Source: Branchiostoma floridae
Lineage: Eukaryota; Chordata; Leptocardii; Amphioxiformes; Branchiostomatidae
Direction: 5' to 3'
DNA length: 64,000 nucleotides
NCBI RefSeq assembly: GCF_000003815.2
Contig: NC_049996.1
Span: forward strand, 1,908,234-1,972,233
A program made the translations under genes and the position numbers. Of the stretch, positions 54,401-57,965 are shown piece by piece; positions within the stretch are counted from its first letter, which is position 1, and every line of letters begins with the position of its first letter. Below the pieces are notes generated by a model. It saw only the letters and a program-made list of their open reading frames with translations. It did not search any database and was not told the origin of the DNA.

Positions 54401-54814
54401 TTTCAGACGACAGCTTCGCACACACTAGCAGACGATACAAACTTAACCACGGCCTCAATTGTAGAAATATTTACAGACATTACGTCAGAGTCTGTCAGAA
54501 AATTTCCTCAATGAAGTATAGAAGGGTATAGAAGGGATTTAGAAATGATAATTTGGCGCCCAAAAGAAAAATGATATCTTGGTCATGTGCCTTGCGGTGG
54601 TGAATTCCACCATACATGTACAAAATGGCGCATGGCGCGAGCCATGCCGTCCCAACCAAAACAAAGGCAAATACTCCGCTCTTATAGATCCCTAGAAGCT
54701 CAGATTTCTCTCACACATCACGGGGAGGGTTTAGAATGCCTCACCTTGACCGTGCACGGCTGCGATGACCGTGAAGCAAAGGAGAGCCCGGGTTAGGAGT
54801 CGGGGCGCCCGCAT
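374..54814 (-). CDS. LRP1: LRP1 (LDL receptor-related protein 1) N-terminal half, 21 exons, 3' end beyond window
   Basis: Large endocytic receptor of the LDL-receptor family. In animals LRP1 sits in the plasma membrane and takes up proteases, inhibitors and lipoproteins; here only ectodomain is visible. Twenty-one exons join in frame with GT-AG sites and consistent phases (mostly 1-1, as usual for LA and EGF module exons), giving about 1,020 residues. Order: signal peptide, 3 LA, 2 EGF, YWTD propeller, EGF, YWTD propeller, EGF, 3 LA. This is the vertebrate LRP1 order, and stretches such as [28 protein letters not shown] and GVAVDW match human LRP1 as I remember it. Differences: one extra LA module at the N-terminus and a 12-residue exon in propeller 2. 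The transmembrane segment, furin site and NPxY tail lie off the left edge. LRP1B or an undivided LRP1/1B ancestor is possible. Several repeats lie close to splice sites. Confidence 0.9.
526..958. mobile_element. hAT-type MITE, family A, copy 1
   Basis: 433 bp. Ends TAGGGGTGGGTACCGGTAC and, inverted, TAGGGCTGGGTATCGGTAC. It is flanked by an exact 8-bp duplication ATCAGAAC (518-525 and 959-966). Inside is a strong palindrome of AGGTCCAGGTCCGG blocks. It encodes nothing. It lies 35 nt upstream of the exon 21 acceptor. Confidence 0.92.
1479..1601 (-). CDS. LRP1: LRP1 exon 20: LA module, cluster II
   Basis: 123 nt, phase 1-1. LA module [20 protein letters not shown] followed by [11 protein letters not shown]. 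The usual S-D-E end is G-E-D-E, comparable with SEDE in the second cluster II repeat of human LRP1. Confidence 0.95.
1650..1940. repeat. Two tandem units of an intronic repeat
   Basis: About 1650-1770 and 1804-1935 share AATTGTGAAAGGT, CATAGCCTTGTA.AGGCCTTATTGGCA and GCTCTCA.GCAACGG. Related fragments lie at 1-70 and near 6105-6185 and 6300-6345. Confidence 0.75.
2019..2159 (-). CDS. LRP1: LRP1 exon 19: LA module, cluster II
   Basis: 141 nt, phase 1-1. LA module with [18 protein letters not shown] and [10 protein letters not shown]. It corresponds to the first LA of ligand-binding cluster II (human EFACANSRCIQERWKC). NYT in the linker is a possible glycosylation site. Confidence 0.96.
2774..2899 (-). 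CDS. LRP1: LRP1 exon 18: EGF-like module
   Basis: 126 nt, phase 1-1. EGF module [20 protein letters not shown] then [16 protein letters not shown]. It sits where human LRP1 has [20 protein letters not shown], immediately before LA cluster II. Confidence 0.95.
2990..3640. mobile_element. Decayed family A MITE, interrupted by a foldback element
   Basis: The left part (2990-3212) and right part (3520-3640) match family A (GGTTCAGGTCCAGAGGATCA; TAGAAATGACTATAAACTCT). They are split by the foldback at 3213-3519. The right end has lost the GTACCGGTACCCAGCCCTA terminus. Confidence 0.75.
3213..3519. mobile_element. Foldback element nested in a MITE
   Basis: A long near-perfect inverted repeat (GTTACTATCAATTTTCTTCC near 3214; GGAAGAAAATTGATAGTAAC ending 3484) folds about a centre near 3348. 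It is flanked by a 12-bp direct repeat TAGATAGAAATG (3201-3212, 3520-3531), and 35 nt outside the right arm lie inside that repeat. It encodes nothing. Confidence 0.85.
3631..3744. repeat. Short foldback repeat
   Basis: TTCGGTGACTGTCTGTCTCC...CAATTCTGACTGGTT pairs with AACCAGTCAGAATTG...GGTGACAGTCACCAAAA across a loop of about 30 nt. It directly follows the decayed family A element. Confidence 0.75.
3836..4028 (-). CDS. LRP1: LRP1 exon 17: end of propeller 2
   Basis: 193 nt, phase 0-1. It encodes [20 protein letters not shown] and APLFEIRVY, matching the human LRP1 stretch [20 protein letters not shown] and PPIFEIRMY. It closes the second propeller. Confidence 0.96.
4086..4370 (+). mobile_element. 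tRNA-derived SINE
   Basis: A tRNA-like head with A box (TGGCCGAGTGGGTAGAGTGT) and B box (GTGAGTTCGATCCCCGG) is followed by an unrelated body and a T-rich end. There is no foldable acceptor stem matching a real tRNA. It lies in the intron just upstream of exon 17. Confidence 0.75.
4669..5000. repeat. Tandem duplication of about 169 bp with GTA-rich tract
   Basis: Units start at 4669 and 4838 with AGGACGCAAATTGTAGTA. Both continue through (GTA)n-like DNA, GGTATCCAG and CTGCTA.GG.CCCT.A.ACAGG. Confidence 0.8.
5149..5488. mobile_element. hAT-type MITE with CAGGG ends
   Basis: 340 bp. Ends CAGGGGTCTAGCCAGC and, inverted, CAGGGCTTTAGCCAGC. Exact 8-bp duplication ATATAAAC (5141-5148 and 5489-5496). 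The interior carries several TGACGGA / TCCGTCA blocks. It is 18 nt from the LRP1 exon 16 splice donor. Confidence 0.92.
5507..5735 (-). CDS. LRP1: LRP1 exon 16: propeller 2
   Basis: 229 nt, phase 2-0. It encodes [31 protein letters not shown] and [12 protein letters not shown], nearly identical to the human blades. The donor AAG|GTGTGT lies 18 nt from a hAT-type MITE inserted in the intron. Confidence 0.97.
5768..5992 (+). mobile_element. tRNA-derived SINE, second family
   Basis: A box (TTTGGCCTAGTGGTTAGGGT), B box (GAGTTCGAATCCCGG), then a body with GGGAAAGGCACTTTTCACC and AAATGAGTACCTAGCTTCAG. A related body fragment lies at about 26415-26500. Confidence 0.75.
6381..6552 (-). CDS. LRP1: LRP1 exon 15: propeller 2
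   Basis: 172 nt, phase 1-2. It encodes [21 protein letters not shown] and [14 protein letters not shown], two YWTD blades matching human VEGVAVDWMGDNLYWTDD and MTHPRAIVVDP. A (GTTT)n microsatellite begins directly at the GTATGT donor. Confidence 0.97.
6903..7395. mobile_element. MITE-like element (CAGGGCTCGAA ends) enclosing a minisatellite
   Basis: Ends CAGGGCTCGAAGTACTTG and, inverted, CAGGGCTGGAAGTACTCTG. No target duplication survives. The ends match the elements at 27908 and 35681, which have intact 5-bp duplications. Confidence 0.65.
7121..7350. repeat. Minisatellite, about 20-bp unit
   Basis: Eleven or twelve imperfect copies of CAATCTAGAAAATTTTCCTG, varying at TCTAG and the final bases. 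It lies in the intron between LRP1 exons 14 and 15. Not a CRISPR array: there are no unique spacers. Confidence 0.85.
7921..8200 (+). mobile_element. SINE family with AGCTCAACT head, copy 1
   Basis: It starts GTAGCTCAACTAGGAGCAGC and contains TTGGTATTGGCATCTCAGTT, GGGGCTGCACCCATCTTTC and AACAGCAAGGAAACTTGCTG. Other copies lie at 49083-49353 (minus) and 57250-57490 (plus). Confidence 0.75.
8710..8745 (-). CDS. LRP1: LRP1 candidate 36-nt cassette microexon in propeller 2
   Basis: It is bounded by TTGTTCTTGCAG on one side and G|GTAAGT on the other, symmetric phase 1-1, and encodes [12 protein letters not shown] without a stop. Skipping it joins exons 13 and 15 in frame and gives a linker of nearly the human length, so the exon is probably alternatively spliced or a lineage-specific insertion. 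It was found by splice signals and phase only; no protein homology supports it. Confidence 0.6.
9418..9654 (-). CDS. LRP1: LRP1 exon 13: start of propeller 2
   Basis: 237 nt, phase 1-1. It contains [34 protein letters not shown] and IGRQKITG, matching human LRP1 propeller 2 (RPGIIRG, IPIENLMNPRALDFHA, IGRQKIDG). The DNA is GC-rich compared with the flanking introns. Confidence 0.96.
9680..9890. mobile_element. MITE with TACTGTAAATGCA ends, copy 1
   Basis: 211 bp. Ends TACTGTAAATGCA and TGCATTTACAGTA are inverted. The interior repeats TTTAATTTCGCGGTA and TTTGCGGTG on both arms. Further copies lie at 24545, 40493 and 57966. Confidence 0.88.
10020..10150 (-). mobile_element. tRNA-derived SINE, third family (minus)
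   Basis: On the minus strand an A-box-like TAGTCCAGTGGTAAACG and B-box-like AGAGTTCAAATCATTC, followed by CACTGGAAAGGGTTGCA. A second copy lies at 21667-21800. Confidence 0.6.
10413..10532 (-). CDS. LRP1: LRP1 exon 12: EGF-like module between propellers
   Basis: 120 nt, phase 1-1. EGF module beginning [18 protein letters not shown] and ending KPDGKCE with CRCRPGFTL inside. It aligns with the human HAC...CSDICLLA...CRCRSGFSL module that follows propeller 1. Confidence 0.96.
10961..11138 (-). CDS. LRP1: LRP1 exon 11: end of propeller 1
   Basis: 178 nt, phase 0-1. It starts [19 protein letters not shown], the last YWTD blade, and ends HPVVQPI before the EGF. It is nearly identical to human LRP1 at the HLYG.TVFE.YLYAT stretch. 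Confidence 0.96.
11670..11892 (-). CDS. LRP1: LRP1 exon 10: propeller 1
   Basis: 223 nt, phase 2-0, with a long pyrimidine tract before the acceptor. It contains the blade motifs [20 protein letters not shown] and [16 protein letters not shown], closely matching human LRP1 (KIVFPHG, VYWADAYLDYIE). NRS is a possible glycosylation site. Confidence 0.96.
12466..12628 (-). CDS. LRP1: LRP1 exon 9: propeller 1, YWTD-type blades
   Basis: 163 nt, phase 1-2. It contains [18 protein letters not shown] and [12 protein letters not shown], the blade pattern of LRP1 propeller 1 (human VEQMAIDW and NPKGIALDP). Donor GG|GTAAGG-like. Confidence 0.95.
13045..13144 (-). CDS. LRP1: LRP1 exon 8: propeller 1
   Basis: 100 nt, phase 0-1, acceptor GCTAG, donor C|GTGAGT. 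It encodes 33 residues with one possible N-glycosylation site (NFT). The sequence is little conserved, but phase and position fit the blade linker in human LRP1 that also contains a lone cysteine (KCAR against RCVQR). Confidence 0.85.
13408..13782. mobile_element. hAT-type MITE, family A, copy 2
   Basis: 375 bp. Same ends and same interior as copy 1, including the AGGTCCAGG palindrome. It is flanked by an exact 8-bp duplication TTGCCAAC (13400-13407 and 13783-13790). Confidence 0.92.
14187..14335 (-). CDS. LRP1: LRP1 exon 7: start of beta-propeller 1
   Basis: 149 nt, phase 1 to 0. First strands of the six-bladed YWTD propeller: [18 protein letters not shown], then AMAMDIS and ICWVQ. This is equivalent to the human stretch with VLLIANSQ and VCWVH. 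The donor is CAG|GTAGGG. Confidence 0.9.
14511..14732 (+). pseudogene. Decayed 3' end of a non-LTR (LINE) reverse transcriptase
   Basis: Two frames read together resemble the C-terminal tail of LINE pol proteins: RKLKWQGHV, then after a frameshift [19 protein letters not shown] and REGWRKLV. Stops and a frameshift break it. No upstream catalytic part is present. It lies in the intron between LRP1 exons 6 and 7. Confidence 0.6.
15123..15251 (-). CDS. LRP1: LRP1 exon 6: calcium-binding EGF module
   Basis: 129 nt, phase 1-1. It begins with the calcium-binding signature DLNEC and continues through [13 protein letters not shown] to KTCK, a standard calcium-binding EGF. This matches the second EGF (DFDEC) of vertebrate LRP1. 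Confidence 0.95.
15328..15785. mobile_element. hAT-type MITE, family B
   Basis: 458 bp. Ends TAGGGATGCGTACC and, inverted, TAGGGATGTGTACCGGTACA, close to family A, but with a different interior (TTTAGGTACAGGTCCGG blocks). Exact 8-bp duplication GTTGCATG (15320-15327 and 15786-15793). Confidence 0.9.
15919..16463. mobile_element. MITE with about 45-bp terminal inverted repeats
   Basis: 545 bp. The left end TTAAAGGGGCATTCAACTCC and the inverted right end TTAAAGGGGCATTCCACTCC stay alike through TGTTATTTTCC.ATAGATA. TA at both junctions suggests a Tc1/mariner-type duplication. Non-coding. Confidence 0.88.
16541..16663 (-). CDS. LRP1: LRP1 exon 5: EGF-like module
   Basis: 123 nt, phase 1-1, donor AAAG|GTCAGT. 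EGF-like module with six cysteines ([13 protein letters not shown], then VCFCRNGYV, ending RTCK). It corresponds to the first EGF of LRP1 after LA cluster I. Confidence 0.93.
16815..16870. repeat. TG microsatellite
   Basis: Runs of TGTGTGTG at about 16817-16837 and again near 16856-16870. Confidence 0.85.
17077..17238 (-). CDS. LRP1: LRP1 exon 4: LA module with eight cysteines
   Basis: 162 nt, phase 1-1. It aligns with vertebrate LRP1 LA repeat 2 and ends in GDDEGPHC (human ends SDEGPHC). The middle is expanded: [15 protein letters not shown] adds two cysteines, so the module has eight instead of six and probably an extra disulfide. Confidence 0.93.
17239..20275. other. LRP1 intron 3, no gene seen
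   Basis: AT-rich with short open frames only. It contains the foldback at 18824-18991 and a related fragment at about 17700-17745 (CCAGGCTGAGGTTCCCAC). No exon with matching phase was found. Confidence 0.6.
18824..18991. mobile_element. Foldback MITE
   Basis: The left arm GAGGTTTGGTAAACTAGGCT...CACTTTTGTGGGCATGG and the inverted right arm GAGGCTCTGTTAAACTGGG...CACATTTGTGGGCGTGG are imperfect. A second internal pair is CAGCCAATCAGAG / CTCTGATTGGCTG. Confidence 0.75.
20276..20398 (-). CDS. LRP1: LRP1 exon 3: LA module equivalent to vertebrate LRP1 repeat 1
   Basis: 123 nt, phase 1-1. LA module containing [15 protein letters not shown] and [10 protein letters not shown], almost residue for residue the first LA repeat of vertebrate LRP1. 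The last cysteine codon is split across the GTAAGT donor. This exon is the strongest single anchor for the LRP1 assignment. Confidence 0.95.
20399..22158. other. LRP1 intron 2, no gene seen
   Basis: AT-rich. It contains a SINE fragment at about 21667-21800 like that at 10020-10150. No other coding or RNA signal was found. Confidence 0.55.
21667..21800 (-). mobile_element. tRNA-derived SINE, third family, copy 2
   Basis: It shares AACAATGGACCA, TGCAACCCTTTCCAGTRG, TGCATG and CCAGTGGACTATGCATG with the copy at 10020-10150. More diverged than that copy. Confidence 0.55.
22159..22305 (-). CDS. LRP1: LRP1 exon 2: extra LDL-receptor class A module
   Basis: 147 nt, phase 1-1, acceptor TTTCAG and donor C|GTGAGT. 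It encodes a proline-rich linker and one complete LA module with six cysteines and the calcium-binding end [10 protein letters not shown]. Human LRP1 begins with the module encoded by the next exon, so this one is additional. An AT-rich MITE lies about 45 nt upstream of the acceptor. Confidence 0.9.
22352..22528. mobile_element. MITE with AGTAGAAGCC ends
   Basis: Ends AGTAGAAGCCAATTAATTGC and, inverted, AGTAGAAGCCGTTTAATTGC. The interior repeats TAATTGCACA. It resembles pogo/Tigger-type short elements. It lies about 45 nt upstream of the LRP1 exon 2 acceptor. Confidence 0.8.
23346..23660. repeat. Dispersed repeat, copy 1
   Basis: It shares GATAGCTTT.AACAACRCTTTAA, TGTGCAAA..TGTTAGGTGTG, AACCAACTGCTGCCA and GGCTATA.AGATACAGATA with 51183-51400. 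A shorter piece lies near 36640-36720. Confidence 0.65.
24348..25080. repeat. Direct duplication of about 140 bp (24348-24486 and 24940-25080)
   Basis: The two blocks are almost identical, from TGTAATAGATCAGCTCATTA through CAGAGCCTGTGCCTAGTACT to GGGTCTGTATGTTTA. One block has an extra T in its T run. A MITE (24545-24756) lies between them. Confidence 0.88.
24545..24756. mobile_element. MITE with TACTGTAAATGCA ends, copy 2
   Basis: TACTGTAAATACATTT to CTGCATTTACAGTA, with the same TTTAATTTCGCGGTA interior as copy 1. It lies between the two halves of a direct duplication. Confidence 0.87.
27908..28269. mobile_element. MITE with CAGGGCTCGAAATAC ends, copy 1
   Basis: Ends CAAGGCTCGAAATACTTTTT and, inverted, CAGGGCTCGAAATACCACC. 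5-bp duplication ACTGT (27903-27907, 28270-28274). The interior repeats ACCTGCACCAG / GGTGCAGGTA. Confidence 0.85.
28560..29089 (+). promoter_or_regulatory. CpG-rich promoter-like region of the nested gene
   Basis: Unlike the AT-rich intron around it, this block is rich in CpG. It contains GAGACGC-GCGA-GCGTCTC (a perfect 7-bp inverted repeat), an NRF1-like CTTGCGCACTGC and GCGCGAAA (E2F-like). It ends in the nested gene's first exon. The transcription start was not located. An upstream frame from 28923 would precede the main start if transcription begins earlier. Confidence 0.5.
29090..29108 (+). CDS. Nested gene exon 1 (start codon)
   Basis: 19 nt coding ACACC-ATGG, encoding MESEFQ plus one base, donor G|GTAAAC. 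The start is chosen because it has a good Kozak context, phase 1 fits the acceptor at 30079, and it lies just downstream of a CpG-rich promoter-like block. The ATG at 29071 opens a 9-codon upstream frame that overlaps this start. Confidence 0.65.
29090..34101 (+). CDS. Transposase-derived 1,200-residue protein (coiled coil, hAT-like RNase H fold, Tudor-like C-terminus), 4 exons
   Basis: Complete gene inside LRP1 intron 1, on the opposite strand. Exons 29090-29108, 30080-33369, 33563-33701 and 33947-34101 join in phase to 1,200 residues. Residues 1-80: small N-terminal domain. About 130-345: lysine/arginine/glutamate-rich coiled coil. About 415-820: RNase H-like transposase core with [10 protein letters not shown] (D424), [12 protein letters not shown] (D497), [11 protein letters not shown] (C534, H537) and [12 protein letters not shown] (E809). 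That layout, with a long insert between the second D and E, fits hAT-type DDE transposases. Residues 1020-1100: basic, nuclear-signal-like. Residues 1104-1200: Tudor/SH3-like ([17 protein letters not shown]). I remember similar uncharacterised multi-copy proteins from cnidarians and lancelets. No terminal repeats of its own were seen, so a host gene derived from a transposase is favoured. Activity is unknown. Confidence 0.8.
29447..29872 (+). repeat. Three tandem units in intron 1 of the nested gene
   Basis: Units at about 29447-29608, 29620-29781 and 29782-29872 share TTCCAAGTGGAAAATACT, GTCGAACTTGAAGG, GGTCATAGCGTG and the run CCGAAATTTTATGA. The first two carry a hairpin ACCGCT-11 nt-AGCGGT (29521-29543, 29699-29721). 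The third is shorter and has AAATTTTTTATAGG instead. Confidence 0.85.
30080..33369 (+). CDS. Nested gene exon 2 (main exon)
   Basis: 3,290 nt without a stop, acceptor TTTTTTTGTCAG, donor AAA|GTAAGT. It encodes residues 7-1103: the N-terminal domain, the coiled coil, the transposase-like core and the basic region. The long open frame with ordinary codon use shows it is under selection or recently acquired. Confidence 0.92.
33563..33701 (+). CDS. Nested gene exon 3 (first half of Tudor/SH3-like domain)
   Basis: 139 nt, phase 0-1, acceptor TTCTATCAG. It encodes [20 protein letters not shown] followed by PGSVV and LTFFHP. The aromatic and W-Y-P-G pattern resembles Tudor, PWWP and other chromatin-reader barrels. 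Confidence 0.85.
33947..34101 (+). CDS. Nested gene exon 4 (C-terminus and stop)
   Basis: 155 nt, phase 1, acceptor TTGTTTTCCAG, stop TAA at 34099-34101. It encodes the second half of the C-terminal domain: [26 protein letters not shown] and [10 protein letters not shown]. Confidence 0.85.
34102..34945 (+). other. Nested gene 3' untranslated region with poly(A) signal
   Basis: AT-rich, no exon signals. It ends near a canonical AATAAA at 34921-34926. Several TGACCTTG half-sites occur in it. The end point is inferred from the signal. Confidence 0.5.
35681..36051. mobile_element. MITE with CAGGGCTCGAAATAC ends, copy 2
   Basis: Ends CAGGGATCGAAATACTTTTT and, inverted, CAGGGTTCGAAATACACG. 5-bp duplication CTTTT (35676-35680, 36052-36056). 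The interior repeats TACATGCAAAATTGCAAG. Confidence 0.85.
37208..37427. mobile_element. MITE with CACTGCACTTGGGGCACC ends, copy 1
   Basis: CTCACTGCACTTGGGGCACC at the left and its inverse GGTGCCCCAAGTGCAGTAAG...TACCACC at the right. The outer left end is diverged. A better copy lies at 48808-49055. Confidence 0.78.
39220..39550. repeat. Inverted repeat around the assembly gap
   Basis: TTAGGCCATGTTGACTTGAT...TGGATGACAT on the left pairs with ATGTCATCC...ATCAAATCAACATGGCC on the right. A fragment of the right arm (GCATCAGTTTTGGGGTTCC...ATCCATATAATC) recurs at about 56575-56630. Confidence 0.75.
39331..39430. other. Assembly gap of 100 N
   Basis: Exactly 100 N, a conventional placeholder, so the true length is unknown. 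The flanks form an inverted repeat (about 39220-39265 and 39500-39550). Confidence 0.99.
39735..40110 (+). mobile_element. Two tRNA-related SINE-like units in tandem
   Basis: Both contain AAAAGGTTATGGGTTCAMATCC, a B-box-like stretch, then CCTTACCCTA.CCTAAAGTA and AAACCCC. The second has an A-box-like GGTCTAGTGAGTATGC. Confidence 0.6.
40493..40699. mobile_element. MITE with TACTGTAAATGCA ends, copy 3
   Basis: TACTGTAAATGCATTTAAGT to TCTGCATTTACAGTA, with the interior TTTCGCGGTA blocks of the family. Confidence 0.87.
41691..42300. repeat. Four tandem units of about 150 bp
   Basis: Each unit runs GCTGTATCTCCGGAACG, TTTGGTACGTGGGTTG, GATTTTGGGCCTCCT and GCTTGAACTTGACA. Units start near 41691, 41848, 42000 and 42146. 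The DNA is GC-richer than its surroundings and open in more than one frame on both strands, a by-product of the repeat. Confidence 0.85.
42550..42633 (+). other. Orphan exon-like open frame
   Basis: It starts at an ATG and encodes 28 codons ([13 protein letters not shown]..., ending [10 protein letters not shown]) up to an AAG|GTATGT donor. It carries one C-x-x-C pair followed by G-H. No partner exon was found, so it may be chance or the first exon of an element or gene. Confidence 0.2.
42640..48800. other. LRP1 intron 1, right-middle part, no gene seen
   Basis: AT-rich with short, unrecognised open frames only. No RNA gene, long repeat or plausible exon was found. Confidence 0.5.
48808..49055. 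mobile_element. MITE with GGTGGTATCTCACTGCAC ends, copy 2
   Basis: 248 bp with inverted repeats of about 40 bp (GGTGGTATCTCACTGCACTT and its inverse), flanked by TA on both sides. Non-coding. Confidence 0.9.
49083..49353 (-). mobile_element. SINE family with AGCTCAACT head, copy 2
   Basis: On the minus strand: CCTGTAGCTCAACTGGTAGC (A box), CCCTGGTTCAATCCTGGG (B box), GGGGCTGCACCCATCTTTC and AACAGCAAGGAAACTTGCTG. This is the best-preserved copy, and it shows the tRNA-like head clearly. Confidence 0.82.
49360..54744. other. LRP1 intron 1, right end, no gene seen
   Basis: AT-rich, with the dispersed repeat at 51183-51400. Otherwise short open frames without recognisable products. Confidence 0.5.
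51183..51400. repeat. Dispersed repeat, copy 2
   Basis: Matches 23346-23660 in order (AGTAGAACTTCGTTG, CAGATAGCTTTAAACAACG, TGCAAAGGTTAGGTGTGACA, CCGGCTATACAGATACAGAT). Confidence 0.65.
54745..54814 (-). CDS. LRP1: LRP1 exon 1: start codon and signal peptide
   Basis: The coding part is 70 nt and starts at the ATG at 54814. It encodes an n-region with three arginines, a hydrophobic core ([11 protein letters not shown]) and a likely signal-peptidase site near VHG-Q. The donor is AAG|GTGAGG, phase 1, which fits exon 2. This is the only good signal-peptide exon in the right phase upstream of the LA modules. Confidence 0.88.
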
Positions 54815-55280
54815 CGTGTGTGTCGTCCGTACGGTGCAGTCCGTACCACTCTCCGCTCGCCACTCCGGCTAATATCCGGTTCACAATAGCTTCCTTCTCA
54901 ACCCCAAATTCCTGTAACGCTCTCGATTCCTTCCTCTATAGTCCCCCAGCGGGATTTTAAGTCCAGATATCGGAAAGTATTGGCTAGACCGGAGGCTGGA
55001 AAGGTCCCCCGTCCGAGCCGAGACTGTTACGAGTAATATTTCTCTTGCTGAGACAATTAGCTTTGCCACGTGATCAGGGACGTGACGTAGTAGCAAAGAG
55101 TGAAAACTTGGCGCGAAATTGCCACGTGGGTTAGACAAGATGTCATCGTGACCACACCCTTAAATACTTGTAGCTCACGACATTGTAAAATACAATGTAT
55201 GTATGCAAGGTATGATGGAAAGAGACATACAACATACATTTCTGTTGCTGGTGCGAGATAAAATATTTGGCGGGAAAGGC
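54815..55280 (-). promoter_or_regulatory. Presumed LRP1 promoter and 5' UTR
   Basis: GC-richer DNA upstream of exon 1. Two CACGTG E-boxes (55067-55072, 55123-55128), a CRE-like TGACGTAG (55083-55090) and two E2F-type sites (TTGGCGCGAAA at 55108-55118, TTTGGCGGGAAA at 55266-55277) lie within 500 bp of the ATG. A weak TATA-like GACTATAGAG lies near 54940 on the minus strand. The transcription start is not determined; the calls are motif-based. Confidence 0.4.
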
Positions 55281-56816
55281 GTAAGTGCACGCCTGACCTG
55301 CTTTGAGGCCCTTCGTTATACAAGCAACCACGCCCAACAAAAATGCTCTAAAATTGTTTTACTTTTGTAAAATATTACGCTATAGCATAAGATTCATTTT
55401 CAACTGATTTTATGCAGATTCAACAGAGTTTTGCCAAACGAAGCAAGTTTATATCGCAACCTCTCTACCACTCACACACACACGATCACACACACACTGA
55501 CAAGCTTTCGTAACAAGATAATCCGTGCAACCACTTTTCGTAGCACACTTTAATCTAAGCAAGGCGTAAAGAAGTTATAGTTGTGTTTCGCATTAAAATC
55601 CTGAAAAATAACTGGGTCGGCAGGTAGGGATTTTTCCTCATCTTTTTTTGCTAAGATTTCAAGTGAAGTGATAAAAAAAATACAGTTAAACAATTTAAAA
55701 TCAAAATGCATTAAAGGACACGTACCGGTACAATGTATTTCCAACATCGTATCAAAGCGATACAGATATGCATTGTACAAGCACAAGCGCTTGAGTTTGG
55801 TAAGTGTGTTTACATAACCTTTTTTTGCAACAGAATGATTCTACACCATTTTCATCAAAAATTTTACAGCGGTCGACCCATAAAAATGCTATGGTGGGCA
55901 GGTTTTTGCTATACTAAGTCGGGAAACACAATATTTCTTTTTTACGGCCTTAACAGAGGACCTCACACATATCAGTTTCAATTCACTACAGGACACCGCA
56001 AGTGGTCAGGCATTTTTGTGGCCGCCCCTAAATATACTTTGTTTTGAATGTACACAGAATAAGAAATTCAAACTGTTGCCAGGATTTGCAATAGATTAAT
56101 CTAATGCTTGAACAGGAAATGACATTCCCTTTATGTTCGCATGGAGATACTAGAAAAGGCTATAAAATTTGATGTAGCAAATAAAATCACAGAATAAATA
56201 TTTACCTAACCTAAATTCTACTTCTGAGAAAGGCAAGTAATTTTCTATTAACGTTAAAGTTGTGTATATCTTTCGTACCTTATTCATTTTTCTTAAATGA
56301 TAACTTTTTGTTTTTAATCTAGCTTCAACCGGTACGTGCAATAATGTATTGCCCCGGACTTTAAGCAGACGTAAGGGGTAGGTTCGTAATCTTTTCTAGT
56401 ATATGGCTGTGACATTTTCAATTCATAACTAAACAAAGATACAGAAATCGGCCAAATTGAATCTAATTTCATATCAGCATATTCCACGTGTTTTAATAGT
56501 CATTTGTTCAGCCTTCCTCACCACTTATATTTCATAATGAAGGCAACTTATTTTCAATTTATTTTTTCTATGGATGCTCGCATCAGTTTTGGGGTTCCCA
56601 GTGGATGTTATCCATATAATCCTATCAACATATCATGTAACAAGTCTCACTTGTGAAAATGTCCTCAAGCAATATATCAATCACGTGAAACACAATAACT
56701 TGTATAACAGGTGACGCATCAGTTGCTATAAGACTCCGTCCTAAATAAGACATGAAGAAAGGGGAGAATGAACCAAACTCTTCCCCCAAGACTTTCTTAC
56801 TTGGCGGGTAAAATAG

Positions 56817-57024
56817 TAGTCTCTACCAGACTCCCGCTTGGCCGGATAGGGGACTTTGGCCAAGTTTGGAATAAAAGTCTAGTAAAAGTTAATTGGCCAA
56901 GGAGTGTCCGCCAGGCCAGCAAACACTCCTAGGCCAATTAACTCCTACTAGACTTTATTTCTAATTAACTTGGCCGAAGTCCTCTATTACTATTCGCAAC
57001 CAGGCCGGAGTCTGGTGGAGACTA
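56817..57024. mobile_element. Foldback MITE
   Basis: TAGTCTCTACCAGACTCC...CTTGGCC at the left pairs with GGCCGGAGTCTGGTGGAGACTA at the right. A second, inner pair is AGTCTAGTAAAAGTTAATTG / CAATTAACTCCTACTAGACT. Most of the element can fold on itself. Confidence 0.83.
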
Positions 57025-57249
57025 GTAAAATGGGCAGAATGTATTATGCATATCCATCATCTAATTACTAAGCTTAACGGATTTATTCTGTATTCATTTA
57101 TGTCCATATGATTAAAACGTCTTGCTACTGCCAACGCCAATAGATCATCAGGAACATGATATTTGTGTTACAATCAACGGTTCAACCCTCGTTATAAACT
57201 ATGTATATTATGCAGGGTTATTTGAGCTTTTATGCCTGGATAGAGAGCT

Positions 57250-57490
57250 TTACCTAGTTCCAACTTGTTGGTAATTAGGAAACCCCGGTTCTAATCCTGG
57301 GCTCGGTATCTCAGTTGGGGTTGTAAACGGATGGGGACGTAAAATGGGGGTCCTGTGCACTAGAACTAGTAGAAGGACTTGCAACCCCTCCCTGTAAAAA
57401 ATATACTATGCTACAAAAACAGCAAAAAAACTTGCTGCGCTATGTGCAAATATGCACTATAACGGTCTGAACAAATGAATTGAACGCACA
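57250..57490 (+). mobile_element. SINE family with AGCTCAACT head, copy 3 (5' part decayed)
   Basis: It shares CCCGGTTCTAATCCTGGG, CTCAGTTGGGGTTG, AACCCCTCCCTGTAAAAAAT and AACAGCAAAAAAACTTGCTG with the copies at 7921 and 49083. Confidence 0.7.
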
Positions 57491-57965
57491 ACAATCAAAA
57501 ATACGAACCGTTGAGTTCCTCACAAAAAACATCATTCAAAAGTGAACATGTCAACATGAAAGCACATCTTCAGGGCAGTTGAAAATAAGTCACGACCTTC
57601 TCTCTTTGTCAATTTATTTGTGTCAGAAACTTGCTGTGAGCTAGGCGATAGTTTGCACAAATGACAATGTACAAACATGTAGATAGGAGTTGTAAAACTC
57701 GTGTGGGTCACGACTTAACCTAGTTAAGCCATGAGATTCCTAGAATGTAGGCGGCACCCAACTTCCGTACCAGTTTTTGGAACCCGACCTCTGAGAGAAC
57801 TGAAACCTGATAGGCTGGATTTCTGTGTAAAGGTCACTCGCGGTCATGGCCTCGCTTTGGGTTTGGCAACCGTACCACACAGAGCAAGGTCGTGGTCTGA
57901 AAAGGGCGCCAAAAAGGGCACGCCCCCCCCCCCCCTTTCCAGTTAGAAATCCTGCATTGCTGAGG

